This document shows positions 36,067-45,018 of a DNA stretch of 64,000 nucleotides, in pieces. Numbering within the stretch: position 1 is the stretch's first letter; every line of letters starts with the position of its first letter. The DNA comes from Pseudomonadota bacterium (GTDB lineage Bacteria; Pseudomonadota; Gammaproteobacteria; Burkholderiales; SG8-39). The stretch covers positions 1 to 64,000 of the forward strand of contig JAJZPQ010000014.1 of assembly GCA_021811085.1 (NCBI GenBank), given 5' to 3'. Below the pieces are notes generated by a model. The model made no database searches. It was not told the origin of the DNA and was given only the letters and a program-made list of their open reading frames with translations. The position numbers and the translations under genes were made by a program.

Positions 36067-36975
36067 GTGGATATAAGAAACGTAGACCTGAATTTGTTGG
36101 TCGCGCTGGATGCGCTGCTCGCTGAGCGCAGCGTATCGCGTGCCGCGGTGCGCTTGCATTTGTCGCAGCCGGCCGCAAGTGCGCTGCTGGCGCGCCTGCG
36201 CGAACTGTTCGGCGATCCGCTGCTGTTGCGCAGCGCGCGCGGCATGCTGCCTACCCCGCGCGCACTGGAGCTGCTCGGTCCGGTAAAACAGGTGCTGGAC
36301 GAGATCGATGCCATCGTCCAGCCGCGCACGCCATTCGATGCCGCCCGCGCGGTGCACACGTTTACACTGTCGGCCTCGGACTATGTCGAATACACGCTGC
36401 TGCCCAAGCTGGTCGATTACCTCGAGCAAAGGGCTCCTGGGGTGCGTCTGGAAGTCAGGCCGCTGGACGTGCAATCGGTAGCCAGGCAGATGGAACGCGG
36501 TGAAGTCGATCTGTGTATTACCGGGCTGCAGAACGCCGCCCCCGGATTGCATGTGCGGCCGCTGTATGCGGAACGCATAGTCTCGGTGGTGCGGCGCAAT
36601 CATCCGGGTATAGGCGCGCGCCTGACGCTGGACAAATTCTGCAGCCTGGAGCATATCCAGGTGTCCGTGCTTGGCGGCGGTTTTACCGCACGCATCGACG
36701 CGGCGCTCGCCGCGCTGGGGCGCACGCGGCGCGCGCGCCTGCACGTGCCGCATTTCCTGCTGGTGCCGGAAATAGTCGCGCGTTCGGATATGATCAGTTC
36801 CCTGCCCGAACGCCTCGCGCGCGGCTATGTGAAGAAGCTGCGCATATTCGAGCCGCCGCTCGACATACTGGGGTTCACCGTGGGCGAGGTCTGGCACGAG
36901 CGCAATCAGCGCGATCCGGCGCAGCAATGGCTGCGCGACGTGCTCGCAGAGCTGGCGCAACAGCCGCCGAAATAA
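36067..36975 (+). CDS. LysR-family transcriptional regulator
   Basis: 302 residues. N-terminal winged HTH (VDLNLLVALDALLAERSVSRAAVRLHLSQPAASALLARLRELFGDPLL), then a periplasmic-binding-like effector domain (about 95-295) of the NodD/PcpR-like class (FTLSASDYVEYTLLPKL). GTG 36067 starts it. The gene precedes an amidase on the same strand by 82 bases, where a TACAAT (37024-37029) suggests a separate promoter. Target could be the amidase, itself, or the divergent small gene. Confidence 0.93.
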   Translation: MDIRNVDLNLLVALDALLAERSVSRAAVRLHLSQPAASALLARLRELFGDPLLLRSARGMLPTPRALELLGPVKQVLDEIDAIVQPRTPFDAARAVHTFTLSASDYVEYTLLPKLVDYLEQRAPGVRLEVRPLDVQSVARQMERGEVDLCITGLQNAAPGLHVRPLYAERIVSVVRRNHPGIGARLTLDKFCSLEHIQVSVLGGGFTARIDAALAALGRTRRARLHVPHFLLVPEIVARSDMISSLPERLARGYVKKLRIFEPPLDILGFTVGEVWHERNQRDPAQQWLRDVLAELAQQPPK

Positions 36976-37057
36976 TTTGGCCGGGCTGCCTGCGCGCGCA
37001 AACGGTCCGTCGCGCGCCGCTGCTACAATCGGCCTGGATCCAGCGAGGAAATACGGC

Positions 37058-38479
37058 ATGAGCGATGAACTCTGTTTTCTTCCGGCAACGGAACTGGCGC
37101 AGCGCATCCGGCGCAAGGAGCTGTCGGCGCGCGAGCTGATGCAGGCATCGCTGGCGCAGATCGAGCGATTCAATCCCAAGCTCAATGCGATCGTCAGCCT
37201 GTATGCCGAACAGGCGCTGGCGCAGGCACGGGCCGCGGACGAAAAGCAGGCGCGCGGGGAAGCGCTGGGGCCCCTGCACGGCCTGCCGGTCGCGCACAAG
37301 GATCTGTTCCTGACCCGCGGCATGCGCACCACGTTCGGCTCGCCGATTTTCAGGGACTTTGTTCCCGACGAGAACCTGCTGATCGTGGACCGCCTGCAGG
37401 CGGCGGGGGCGATTTCCATAGGCAAGACCAACACGCCGGAGTTCGGCGCCGGCTCGCAGACGTTCAACGCGGTGTTCGGCAAGACGCTCAATCCCTACGA
37501 CACGAGCAAGACTTGCGGCGGCTCTTCCGGAGGATCGGCGGTGGCGCTGGCCGCCGGCATGGTGCCGCTGGCCGACGGCAGCGACATGGGCGGATCGCTG
37601 CGCTGCCCGGCGAATTTCTGCAATGTTGTCGGCTTGCGCACCTCGCCCGGGCGCGTGCCGGTGTGGCCGGCGAAAACCGGCTGGAGCACGCTCGGGGTGG
37701 AAGGGCCGATGGCGCGTACTGTCGCCGATTGCGCATTGATGCTCGCCGCGATCGCGGGCCGGGACGCGCGCAGCCCGATCGCAATTGCCGAATCCGGCAG
37801 CGTGTACGCGCAGCCGCTCGCGCGCGATTTCAAGGGCGTGCGCATCGCCTGGAGCCCGGACCTGGGCGGACTGCCGGTGGATGCGCGCGTGGCCGCAGTG
37901 CTCGCCTCGCAGCGCGCGACGTTCGCGGCACTCGGCTGCGAAATCGAGGAAGCCACCCCCGACTTATCCGATGCGAATGAGATCTTCATGACGCTGCGCG
38001 CCTGGCAGTTCGAGCTGTCCTACGGCGAGTTGCTCGATCGTCACCGTGACCTGCTCAAGGATACGGTGATCTGGAATATCGAGGCCGGCAGGAAGCTGCG
38101 TGGTCCGCAGATAGGCGCGGCGGAACTGAAGCGCACGGCCTTGTTCAAGCGCATGCACGCATTCATGCAGCGCCACGAGTTTCTGCTGCTGCCGGTGAAC
38201 CAGGTGCCCCCGTTCGACGTCAATCAGCCTTTTGTCACCGAGATCAACGGCGTCAAGATGGACAACTACATAGACTGGATGAAGTCCTGCTATTTCATCA
38301 CCGTCACCGGCCATCCCGCGATCTCTGTTCCCTGCGGCTTCACCGCCGACGGGCTGCCGGTGGGAGTGCAGATCGTAGGCCGCCACCAGGACGATTTGGG
38401 CGTGCTGCAGCTCGCCTACGCGCTCGAGCAGGCGACCCAGCTATGGCGGCGGCGCCCGCCGCTTGCTGCCCGCAATTGA
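37058..38479 (+). CDS. Amidase signature family amidase
   Basis: 473 residues with the Ser-cisSer-Lys triad visible: K81 (VAHKDLF), S156 (CGGSSGGS) and S180 (DMGGSLRCPA). Cytoplasmic; hydrolyses an amide or carbamate, substrate unknown. Family C-terminus GHPAISVPCGFTADGLPVGVQIVGR is complete. ATG 37058 follows AGGA. Not part of a gatCAB cluster, so not a tRNA amidotransferase subunit. It converges with the ClC gene with 3 bases between stops. Confidence 0.92.
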   Translation: MSDELCFLPATELAQRIRRKELSARELMQASLAQIERFNPKLNAIVSLYAEQALAQARAADEKQARGEALGPLHGLPVAHKDLFLTRGMRTTFGSPIFRDFVPDENLLIVDRLQAAGAISIGKTNTPEFGAGSQTFNAVFGKTLNPYDTSKTCGGSSGGSAVALAAGMVPLADGSDMGGSLRCPANFCNVVGLRTSPGRVPVWPAKTGWSTLGVEGPMARTVADCALMLAAIAGRDARSPIAIAESGSVYAQPLARDFKGVRIAWSPDLGGLPVDARVAAVLASQRATFAALGCEIEEATPDLSDANEIFMTLRAWQFELSYGELLDRHRDLLKDTVIWNIEAGRKLRGPQIGAAELKRTALFKRMHAFMQRHEFLLLPVNQVPPFDVNQPFVTEINGVKMDNYIDWMKSCYFITVTGHPAISVPCGFTADGLPVGVQIVGRHQDDLGVLQLAYALEQATQLWRRRPPLAARN

Positions 38480-38482
38480 CGC

Positions 38483-39808
38483 CTAGCGGTGCGCCTCGAT
38501 CGGATTGCCGTACAGCGGCCGCGCGCCGAACTGGGTGCTGATCGCGTAGGCCACGCCGCAGGCGAGCATCACCGGTACCGTGAGTTGGAATTGGTTGGTC
38601 ATCTCCAGCACCATCACGATCGCCATCAGGGGTGCGTGCGTCACCGCCGCGAGCACTGCCGCCATGCCGATCACCGCGAGCACGCGCGGGTCGCCCACCA
38701 GCGCCGGATCGAGGCCGAACGACGCCAGCTGCGCGAGCAGGTAGCCGCTGGTGGCGCCGACGAACAAGGTCGGCGTAAACACGCCGCCGATCGCGCCCGA
38801 ACCCGAACTGAGTACGGTCGCGAGCACCTTGGCCGCCATGATCACCGCGACCCAGTCCCAAGCCATATTGCCTTGCAGCACTTCCGACACGACGCTGTAG
38901 CCGTTGCCCCAGACGTCGGGCACGGCAGCCGATATCAGCCCGACCATCACCCCGCCCAAGGCGAGGCGGCGCGGCAAGGAATCGATCAATCCGAACAGCT
39001 TGCGGCAGCGCTCCAGCAGTTCGAGCAGGGCCCAGCCTATGCCGCCGCAAACGATGCCGGCCGCGATCGCGACGCCCAGGCTGGTGGGCACCAGCACGAC
39101 CGAGGGCATGACGTATAAGGGCTCGGGTTCGACCAGCCAGTAGATCAACGCGCTCGAGGTGGCTGCGGCAATGAGCACCGGCGCGATGGTATGCCGAGCG
39201 AAATGGCCCAGCGCCAGCTCCAGCACGAACACCACGCCGGCCACCGGCGCGTGGTAGGCGGAGCCGATGCCGGCGGCGATGCCGCACACCAGAATCGCAT
39301 TGCGCTCATCGGCGGACAAGGGATAGAGCCGCGCCAGCCAGGAGGCGAACCAGGCGGACAGCTGCACCATCGGTCCTTCCTTGCCGATCGAAGCGCCGGT
39401 GCCCACCGACAGCAGCGCAGACAGGCTGCGTACAATCGTGGTGCGATCGTTCAGCAGGTACTGGTCCTCGCGCGCGGCTTCCATGTAGTCCAGGTGCACG
39501 GCGCCTTTGGGGCCGCGTGCCGCCCAGCGCAGTCCCCAGCGCAGGATCAGTCCCGCACCGAGACCGCCAAGAGCCACCACCAGTGCGCGATGCCAGGGCG
39601 CCAGGCTCTCGGACACCGCCACCAGGCCGCCGGTGCGGCCGGTCGCAAGCCATTCCACGCCTTCGATCAAGGCGCGGAAGCCCTGCGTCGCGGCTGCCGC
39701 GAGCAGGCCGGTCAGCACGGCTGCGAGCCATAACTTTACGGTGCGGGCGGCACCGCCGATGAAAGGATGCCATTCGCTCGGCTCCAACTGCCGCTCGGGT
39801 GATTCCAT
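38483..39808 (-). CDS. ClC-family chloride channel/transporter
   Basis: 441-residue membrane protein. Anion-site motifs: GTGASIGKEGPMVQL (gating glutamate in GKEGP), GIAAGIGSAYHAPVAGVVFVLEL, and GSGAIGGVFTPTLFVGA. No CBS domains. Prokaryotic ClCs are H+/Cl- antiporters or channels; the proton glutamate was not assigned. Follows the SDR gene by 18 bases, likely one transcript. Confidence 0.93.
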   Translation of the reverse strand: MESPERQLEPSEWHPFIGGAARTVKLWLAAVLTGLLAAAATQGFRALIEGVEWLATGRTGGLVAVSESLAPWHRALVVALGGLGAGLILRWGLRWAARGPKGAVHLDYMEAAREDQYLLNDRTTIVRSLSALLSVGTGASIGKEGPMVQLSAWFASWLARLYPLSADERNAILVCGIAAGIGSAYHAPVAGVVFVLELALGHFARHTIAPVLIAAATSSALIYWLVEPEPLYVMPSVVLVPTSLGVAIAAGIVCGGIGWALLELLERCRKLFGLIDSLPRRLALGGVMVGLISAAVPDVWGNGYSVVSEVLQGNMAWDWVAVIMAAKVLATVLSSGSGAIGGVFTPTLFVGATSGYLLAQLASFGLDPALVGDPRVLAVIGMAAVLAAVTHAPLMAIVMVLEMTNQFQLTVPVMLACGVAYAISTQFGARPLYGNPIEAHR

Positions 39809-39826
39809 GGTTCTTCGGTCCTCGCT

Positions 39827-40582
39827 TCAGGCAATAGTCACGCCGCCGTCGGCGATGATCGTCTGTCCGGTGATGAACGTGGCCGCTTTGGAGGCGAGAA
39901 ATACCGCGATGCCGCCGATTTCCTCGGCTTCGCCCAGGCGCCGTAACGGCGTAATCGCCTCGCGCGCCTTGCGCGCTTTCTCGTTCTCCCACAAGGCGCG
40001 CGCGAAATCGGTCTTGATCAGGCCGGGCAGGATCGCGTTGACGCGTATATTGGACGGCCCCCACTCGCAGGCGTAGTTTCTGACCAAGGCGGTGTCCGCG
40101 GCCTTGGATACGCCATACAGCCCGATCACGGTATTGCCCTTGATCGCGGCGATGCTGGACACGATGATCACCGCGCCGTCTTTGCGTTCGGCCATTTGCG
40201 GAATCACCATATTGCACAGCCACCAGTTGCTCTTGATGTTGTTGCCCATGATCTTGTCGAAGGCTTCGTCGCCCGCCTGCGCCGTGGGCCCATACACCGG
40301 ATTGGCTGCGGCGTTGCACACCAGGATATCGATTCTTCCCCAGTGCGCGAGCGTAGCGTCCACGAGCTGCTGCAGCTGCTCCTTGTGCGCGATGTTGCAC
40401 GGTAGAGAAATCGCCGCATAGCCCTTGCCGGTAAACTCGCGCGTCACTTCCTCGCAGGCCTCGGCCTTGCGGCTGGAAATCACCACCTTGGCGCCCGCTT
40501 TCGCCATTTCCCCGGCGATGGATTTGCCTATGCCTTTGGTCGACCCCGTGATCAGCGCGACTTTTCCGGTCAGATCGAACAT
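39827..40582 (-). CDS. Short-chain dehydrogenase/reductase
   Basis: 251 residues, classical SDR: cofactor loop TGSTKGIGKSIA, NAAANPVYG, catalytic S-Y-K (IVSSIAAIKGNTVIGLYGVSKAA) and C-terminal GQTIIADGG. NAD(P)(H)-dependent oxidation or reduction of an unknown alcohol/ketone. Strong GGAGGAGAGC ribosome site before ATG 40582. Leads into ClC. Confidence 0.92.
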   Translation of the reverse strand: MFDLTGKVALITGSTKGIGKSIAGEMAKAGAKVVISSRKAEACEEVTREFTGKGYAAISLPCNIAHKEQLQQLVDATLAHWGRIDILVCNAAANPVYGPTAQAGDEAFDKIMGNNIKSNWWLCNMVIPQMAERKDGAVIIVSSIAAIKGNTVIGLYGVSKAADTALVRNYACEWGPSNIRVNAILPGLIKTDFARALWENEKARKAREAITPLRRLGEAEEIGGIAVFLASKAATFITGQTIIADGGVTIA

Positions 40583-40695
40583 GCTCTCCTCCTGCTTGAT
40601 TCGAGCCGCGATTTTCGCATCCCTGGACCGTTCTTGCCCAGGAATTCGCTACAAATGAAGGGGCGCATGTACGCGGGTTCACCTAGGGCAAGTCC

Positions 40696-41322
40696 CTATA
40701 GCGCGCCGCTTTTTTTCAGCAGCGCGGCCACCGCAGCGGCGAGTTTCGCATAACCCCTCGCGTTGGGATGCGCAAGGTCCGATTTGAATTCGTTGTCGCG
40801 CAGGATTTCCTTCAATGCCTTGCCTTCGTAAGGCAGGCCGAATTCCTTGGCGATCTCGGCGTAAAAATCCGGAGGTGTGGGGAACAGCCCGGGCTTGGGC
40901 ACACCGACCGGCAGCACGTCCACCCCCTTTTGCCTGGCGATGCGGATCATGCCGCGCAGAGTCTCCGCCGCCTGCGCATCGCCGAGCTTGCGCAGGAAAT
41001 CGTTGCCGCCATGACACAGGATCAGCAGTTGCGGCTGGTAGTAATCGAGCGCAGACGGCAGCCGCGCGAGTCCGGCCGCGCTTACCTCGCCCGGTACGCC
41101 CGCACCCCAGACCTTGCGCCCGATGAGCTGCTCCAGTACTGCCGGGTAGCTCGCTTCGGGCTGCGCGCCGGCGCCGAAGGTCAGGCTGTCGCCGAACGCA
41201 AGCACCACGGCGTCCTGCGGCAGCGGCGCGAGCCTGGGCACCTTGTCGCCGCACGCGGCGAGCGCGCAGGCGGCAAGCAGCAGCGCTGCGACGCTTAAGG
41301 CCCTGCGGCGCGAGCGGGTCAT
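40696..41322 (-). CDS. GDSL-family esterase (TesA/arylesterase-like), predicted lipoprotein
   Basis: About 208 residues. N-terminal MTRSRRRALSVAALLLAACALAAC ends in a lipobox (ALAAC), so the mature protein is probably lipid-anchored at Cys24. SGNH blocks: FGDSLTFGAG, GVPGEVSAAGL, HGGNDFLR, and C-terminal DLAHPNARGY with Asp/His. Hydrolyses esters or thioesters. Starts further upstream are open but would put the lipobox too deep; ATG 41322 is my choice. Divergent from a TSUP gene. Confidence 0.88.
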   Translation of the reverse strand: MTRSRRRALSVAALLLAACALAACGDKVPRLAPLPQDAVVLAFGDSLTFGAGAQPEASYPAVLEQLIGRKVWGAGVPGEVSAAGLARLPSALDYYQPQLLILCHGGNDFLRKLGDAQAAETLRGMIRIARQKGVDVLPVGVPKPGLFPTPPDFYAEIAKEFGLPYEGKALKEILRDNEFKSDLAHPNARGYAKLAAAVAALLKKSGAL

Positions 41323-41437
41323 CAGGAATATTTCGAACGGCATAAGGAAAACCTGCGCGGCGTGCGCGGACGCGCGTGCGCTAACGGGTAGAATGGCGGC
41401 TCGTTTCATCCACCTTTTTTCGTACGCTGGCATTCTC

Positions 41438-42373
41438 ATGCAATTCTTCCTGCCGATCGCGCATATGGACGTCAACATCGTCCTGATCCTGCTCTATGGC
41501 GCCCTGGTCGGCTTTCTCTCCGGACTGGTGGGGGTAGGCGGCGGCTTTCTGATCACGCCGCTGCTCATCTTTACCGGCATTCCGCCCATTGTAGCGGTGT
41601 CCAGCGGCGCAGCGCAGATGGCAGGCACCGCCTCCGGTGCCAGCTACCTGCATTGGCGCCACGGCAACATCGATTTCAAAATGGGATTGATCCTGCTGCT
41701 CGGCGGCTGGCTGGGCGGAGGCTGCGGCGTCTATCTTGCCAAAGTGCTGCTGCGCGCAGGCCAGTTCGGCAATGTCGTGGTCTTTCTCTATGTGATTTTG
41801 CTGGGCTTCATCGGTCTGAGCATGTTGATCGAATCGCTGCGCGCCGTATTTCGCCCCGCCACCGCCGCGGCGGGCGCAACGCGCGCCCCGGATGGGGCAA
41901 AATCGCTGCTGCAAACTTGGGTCGAACGCCTCCCCTGGCAAACCAGCTACCCGGTTTCCGGCGTGCGCATGTCGGCGCTCGGGCCGCTGCTGTTGGGGGT
42001 GGCCGTCGGCGTCATGACCTCGCTCATGGGGGTAGGCGGCGGTTTCATCATGGTGCCGGCAATGATCTATGTGCTCAAGATGCCGACCAAGATCGTGGTC
42101 GGCACCTCGCTGTTCCAGCTGCTGTTCACCACCGCCGCCGTGAGTATGATGCAGGCCGGCGTCAACCATGCGGTGGACCCGTTCCTCGCGCTGATTCTGA
42201 TCCTCGGTTCGGTGCTCGGCACCAAGTTCGGCGCGCGCCTTGGCGCGCGCCTGCCGGCGGAAAAGCTGCGCCTGATCCTCGCGCTGGTGGTGGTTGCCGT
42301 GGCGGTGAAGATGGTGGCGACGCTGCTGATCACGCCCAGCGATGTGTACGACATGGCGATAGAGGTGCATTGA
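41438..42373 (+). CDS. TSUP (TauE/SafE) family permease
   Basis: 311 residues. N-terminus MQFFLPIAHMDVNIVLILLYG matches the common M..YLPIA start of this subfamily. Two duplicated motifs, GFLSGLVGVGGGFLITPLLIF and GVMTSLMGVGGGFIMVPAMIY, show the internal repeat of TSUP. Its stop overlaps the start of the TIGR02186 gene. Exports or imports a small sulfur or organic anion; substrate not known. Confidence 0.92.
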   Translation: MQFFLPIAHMDVNIVLILLYGALVGFLSGLVGVGGGFLITPLLIFTGIPPIVAVSSGAAQMAGTASGASYLHWRHGNIDFKMGLILLLGGWLGGGCGVYLAKVLLRAGQFGNVVVFLYVILLGFIGLSMLIESLRAVFRPATAAAGATRAPDGAKSLLQTWVERLPWQTSYPVSGVRMSALGPLLLGVAVGVMTSLMGVGGGFIMVPAMIYVLKMPTKIVVGTSLFQLLFTTAAVSMMQAGVNHAVDPFLALILILGSVLGTKFGARLGARLPAEKLRLILALVVVAVAVKMVATLLITPSDVYDMAIEVH

Positions 42374-43122
42374 TGCGACGCTGGCTGCGCTGTCTGCTGC
42401 TGGCTTCGGCCGGGGCCTTGCCGCTTCCCGCAGCGGCCGAGGAGCCGCTGGTGGTGGCCCCGGAAGAGACGCAGGTGAATATCACTACCGAATTCTCCGG
42501 GACCAAGCTCAAGGCCATCGGCGCGATGAGCGGTCCGGGCGATCTCGTCATCAAGTTGGTCGGTCCGCCGCACGAGGCGACGCTGTCGCACGAGATCAAG
42601 GTCGGGCCGTTTTGGGTCGAAGGCGAAACCGCGCGCATGGAAGGCGCGCCCAGCCTGCTGTTTCTCTACGCCACCGCGCCGATCGCTTCCATTCTGGAGC
42701 GGTCAGAGCAGGAGAAATACGGTTTGCTGCTCGAAGGCGTGCCGGTGCACATCGAGCCGGGGCTGCAGGCGCACGCATCGGATGACTGGCGCAAGGCGTT
42801 TTTCCGCTTGAAAGAGAAGCAGGGCTACTACCGCGAAGACGACAACTCGATCAGGGTGTTCGGCAACCGGCTGTTCATCGCGGACATGCGCCTGCCCGGG
42901 GATCTGCGCACCGGGAACTACACTATCGAGACCTTGTTGGTGAAATCGGGCAAGGTCGTAGGGCGCCACGTCGGGCAATTCCGGGTGCGCCTGGCCGGCA
43001 TCGAGCGCTGGGTGTGGAATGCGGCGCACGACACGCCCTGGCTGTTCGGCGGCCTGTTCACTCTGCTCGCCATGCTGCTCGGTTTCGTGCTGAACGCAAT
43101 TCCCTACCGCCCCGCTCGTTAA
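42373..43122 (+). CDS. TIGR02186-family exported protein with C-terminal anchor
   Basis: 249 residues. Signal peptide (MRRWLRCLLLASAGALPLPAAAEE), beta-rich periplasmic domain (about 30-210), one C-terminal helix (LFTLLAMLLGFVLNAI). Corresponds to the TIGR02186 / alph_Pro_TM family often found next to TSUP permeases. Stop/start overlap (TGATG) makes it translationally coupled to the TSUP gene, so it is probably an accessory subunit. Convergent with SulP, 6-base gap. Confidence 0.85.
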   Translation: MRRWLRCLLLASAGALPLPAAAEEPLVVAPEETQVNITTEFSGTKLKAIGAMSGPGDLVIKLVGPPHEATLSHEIKVGPFWVEGETARMEGAPSLLFLYATAPIASILERSEQEKYGLLLEGVPVHIEPGLQAHASDDWRKAFFRLKEKQGYYREDDNSIRVFGNRLFIADMRLPGDLRTGNYTIETLLVKSGKVVGRHVGQFRVRLAGIERWVWNAAHDTPWLFGGLFTLLAMLLGFVLNAIPYRPAR

Positions 43123-43128
43123 GCTCCG

Positions 43129-44826
43129 CTATGCGCTTACGCGCGCGAGCAGGCCTTCGACTGCAAGCCGGTCGGTGGCGTAAATGTTCGCGCTGCCGAT
43201 CGCAGCGTCCAGTCCGGTCTGCGCGATTACGTCCAGGACCTGTTTTTTCGCGGCGCTCACGACGAGCGTGATGCCGTTCTGGCGCAGGCGTTCGGCGAGC
43301 TTGAACAGCAGTTCCGCTCCGGTCGCATCCAGGTCGTTGATGCCGACCGCGGTCAGCAGGATGTACTTCAGCTGCGGCTTGTCGCGCTCGAGCTTCACCA
43401 CGGCCTCCTCCAGCGCAGCGGCGGTGACGAAATTCAGCGACGCGTCCAGGCGCACGATGCCGATCGCCTCGTGCACCGGCGGCAGGCCGAAACGCTCCGC
43501 ATCGCGCAGCGTGCCGTCCTGGTGCAGGCTCGCGATGGCGATGCGCGGCCGCATGCCGCGGTAGAGGTGCAGGCCGAGCGAGGCAATGATGCCGGACAGG
43601 ATGCCGTCCTGGATATTGGGGGCGAATAGCAGCGTCGTCGCGAACGTGATCACGGCCGCCACGCCGTCGTCGCGGCGCGCGCGCCAGGCGCGGCGAAAAC
43701 CCTGGAAATGCAGCAGATTGAACACCGCGAGCATGATCACCGCGGCGAGCACCGGCTTCGGCAGGTGATACAGCAGCGGCGTGAAAAACAGCAGCGTAAG
43801 CAATACGAACAGCGCGGTCACCAGCCCGGAAATGCCGCTGTGCGCATTGGACTGCAGGTTGAGCGCGGAGCGCGAGAACGAGCCGCTTACCGGCATGGTG
43901 TGATTGAACGCCGCGACGATCTTGGCCAGGCCCTGGCCGATCAGTTCCTGGTTTTCGTTCCACGGGCGCCGGGTCTTGAGCGCGATGACCTTGCAGCTGG
44001 ACATGGCTTCCATGAAGCTGATCAACGCAATCACGAATGCGGCCGGCAGCAGCTCCTTGGTTGTTTCCCAGTCGATGCTGGGCGTCACGAACTGCGGCAT
44101 GCCGCTGGGGACCGCGCCGACCACGCGGCCGCCGAGTTCGGCAAAGCCGATCGCGTAGCTGACTGCGGTCAGCAGCACCGCCGTGATCAGCACGCCGGGC
44201 AGGCGCGGCGCAAAGCGCTTGAAGCCGAGCAGCAGCGCGATCGCGCCCGCGCCGAACATGAGCGAGATCTCGTGCATGAGGTCGAGGTTGATGATCACAT
44301 GCCAGGTGTCGAGCAGGAAATGCTCGGTTTGTCTGGCGGACATGCCGACCAGAGGCGGCAGCTGCGACAGCGCGATAATGATCGCGGCGGCATTGATGAA
44401 GCCCATCAGCACCGGTTGCGACAGCAGATTGATCGCCATGCCCATGCGCAGCAGGCCGAAGCCGAGCTGGAACAGGCCCGACAGCAGCGCCAGCAGCACG
44501 GCATGCGCGATGAACGCATCGCTGCCCAGGGGCGCGAGCGGCGCGATGCTGGCCGCAGTCAAAAGCGAAGTCATGGCCACCGGCCCGGTCGAGAGCTGGG
44601 CCGACGATCCGAACAGCACCCCTACAATCGAGGGCAGCAGCGAAGCATACAAGCCGTAATAAGCCGGCACGCCGGCGAGTTGCGCATAGGCCAGCGATTG
44701 CGGTATCACCACCAGCGCCACAGTGATGCCCGCGAACACGTCATCGCGCAGGCTCCCTTTGCGCGGCCTGGGCCAGGCGAGGAACGGAAAAATGCGTCTA
44801 AGCGTGCTGTGGCGGGTGGCGGACAT
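43129..44826 (-). CDS. SulP-family anion transporter with STAS domain
   Basis: 565 residues. Sulfate_transp core with SLAYAQLAGVPAYYGLYASLLPSIVGVLFGSSAQLSTGPVA, and a C-terminal STAS domain (about 445-555; LKYILLTAVGINDLDATGAELL). SulP members carry sulfate, bicarbonate, molybdate or dicarboxylates; no carbonic anhydrase domain or neighbour points to bicarbonate here. Single gene. Confidence 0.93.
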   Translation of the reverse strand: MSATRHSTLRRIFPFLAWPRPRKGSLRDDVFAGITVALVVIPQSLAYAQLAGVPAYYGLYASLLPSIVGVLFGSSAQLSTGPVAMTSLLTAASIAPLAPLGSDAFIAHAVLLALLSGLFQLGFGLLRMGMAINLLSQPVLMGFINAAAIIIALSQLPPLVGMSARQTEHFLLDTWHVIINLDLMHEISLMFGAGAIALLLGFKRFAPRLPGVLITAVLLTAVSYAIGFAELGGRVVGAVPSGMPQFVTPSIDWETTKELLPAAFVIALISFMEAMSSCKVIALKTRRPWNENQELIGQGLAKIVAAFNHTMPVSGSFSRSALNLQSNAHSGISGLVTALFVLLTLLFFTPLLYHLPKPVLAAVIMLAVFNLLHFQGFRRAWRARRDDGVAAVITFATTLLFAPNIQDGILSGIIASLGLHLYRGMRPRIAIASLHQDGTLRDAERFGLPPVHEAIGIVRLDASLNFVTAAALEEAVVKLERDKPQLKYILLTAVGINDLDATGAELLFKLAERLRQNGITLVVSAAKKQVLDVIAQTGLDAAIGSANIYATDRLAVEGLLARVSA

Positions 44827-44924
44827 TCAGGCGCTGCGGCGATGTTCGGACAGCAATCATCTTAGCAAATGAACGCGCCGTGCTCGCTGCTTTTGGCAAT
44901 ATGAATTCTTATCGCTGCATTCGA

Positions 44925-44953
44925 TTGACACATCCGTGGACCGTGCCTAACAT
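44925..44953 (+). promoter_or_regulatory. Sigma70-type promoter for glcDEF
   Basis: Consensus -35 TTGACA (44925-44930), 17-base spacer, TAACAT (44948-44953). Start of RNA near 44960, about 60 bases before glcD. Best sigma70 match in the window. Confidence 0.7.
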
Positions 44954-45018
44954 GGCGCGTTCGCCCGCCGTCCTATCCCTATGCCATATTTTTGCGTTGT
45001 TACCGGGCTGCAGCCGAT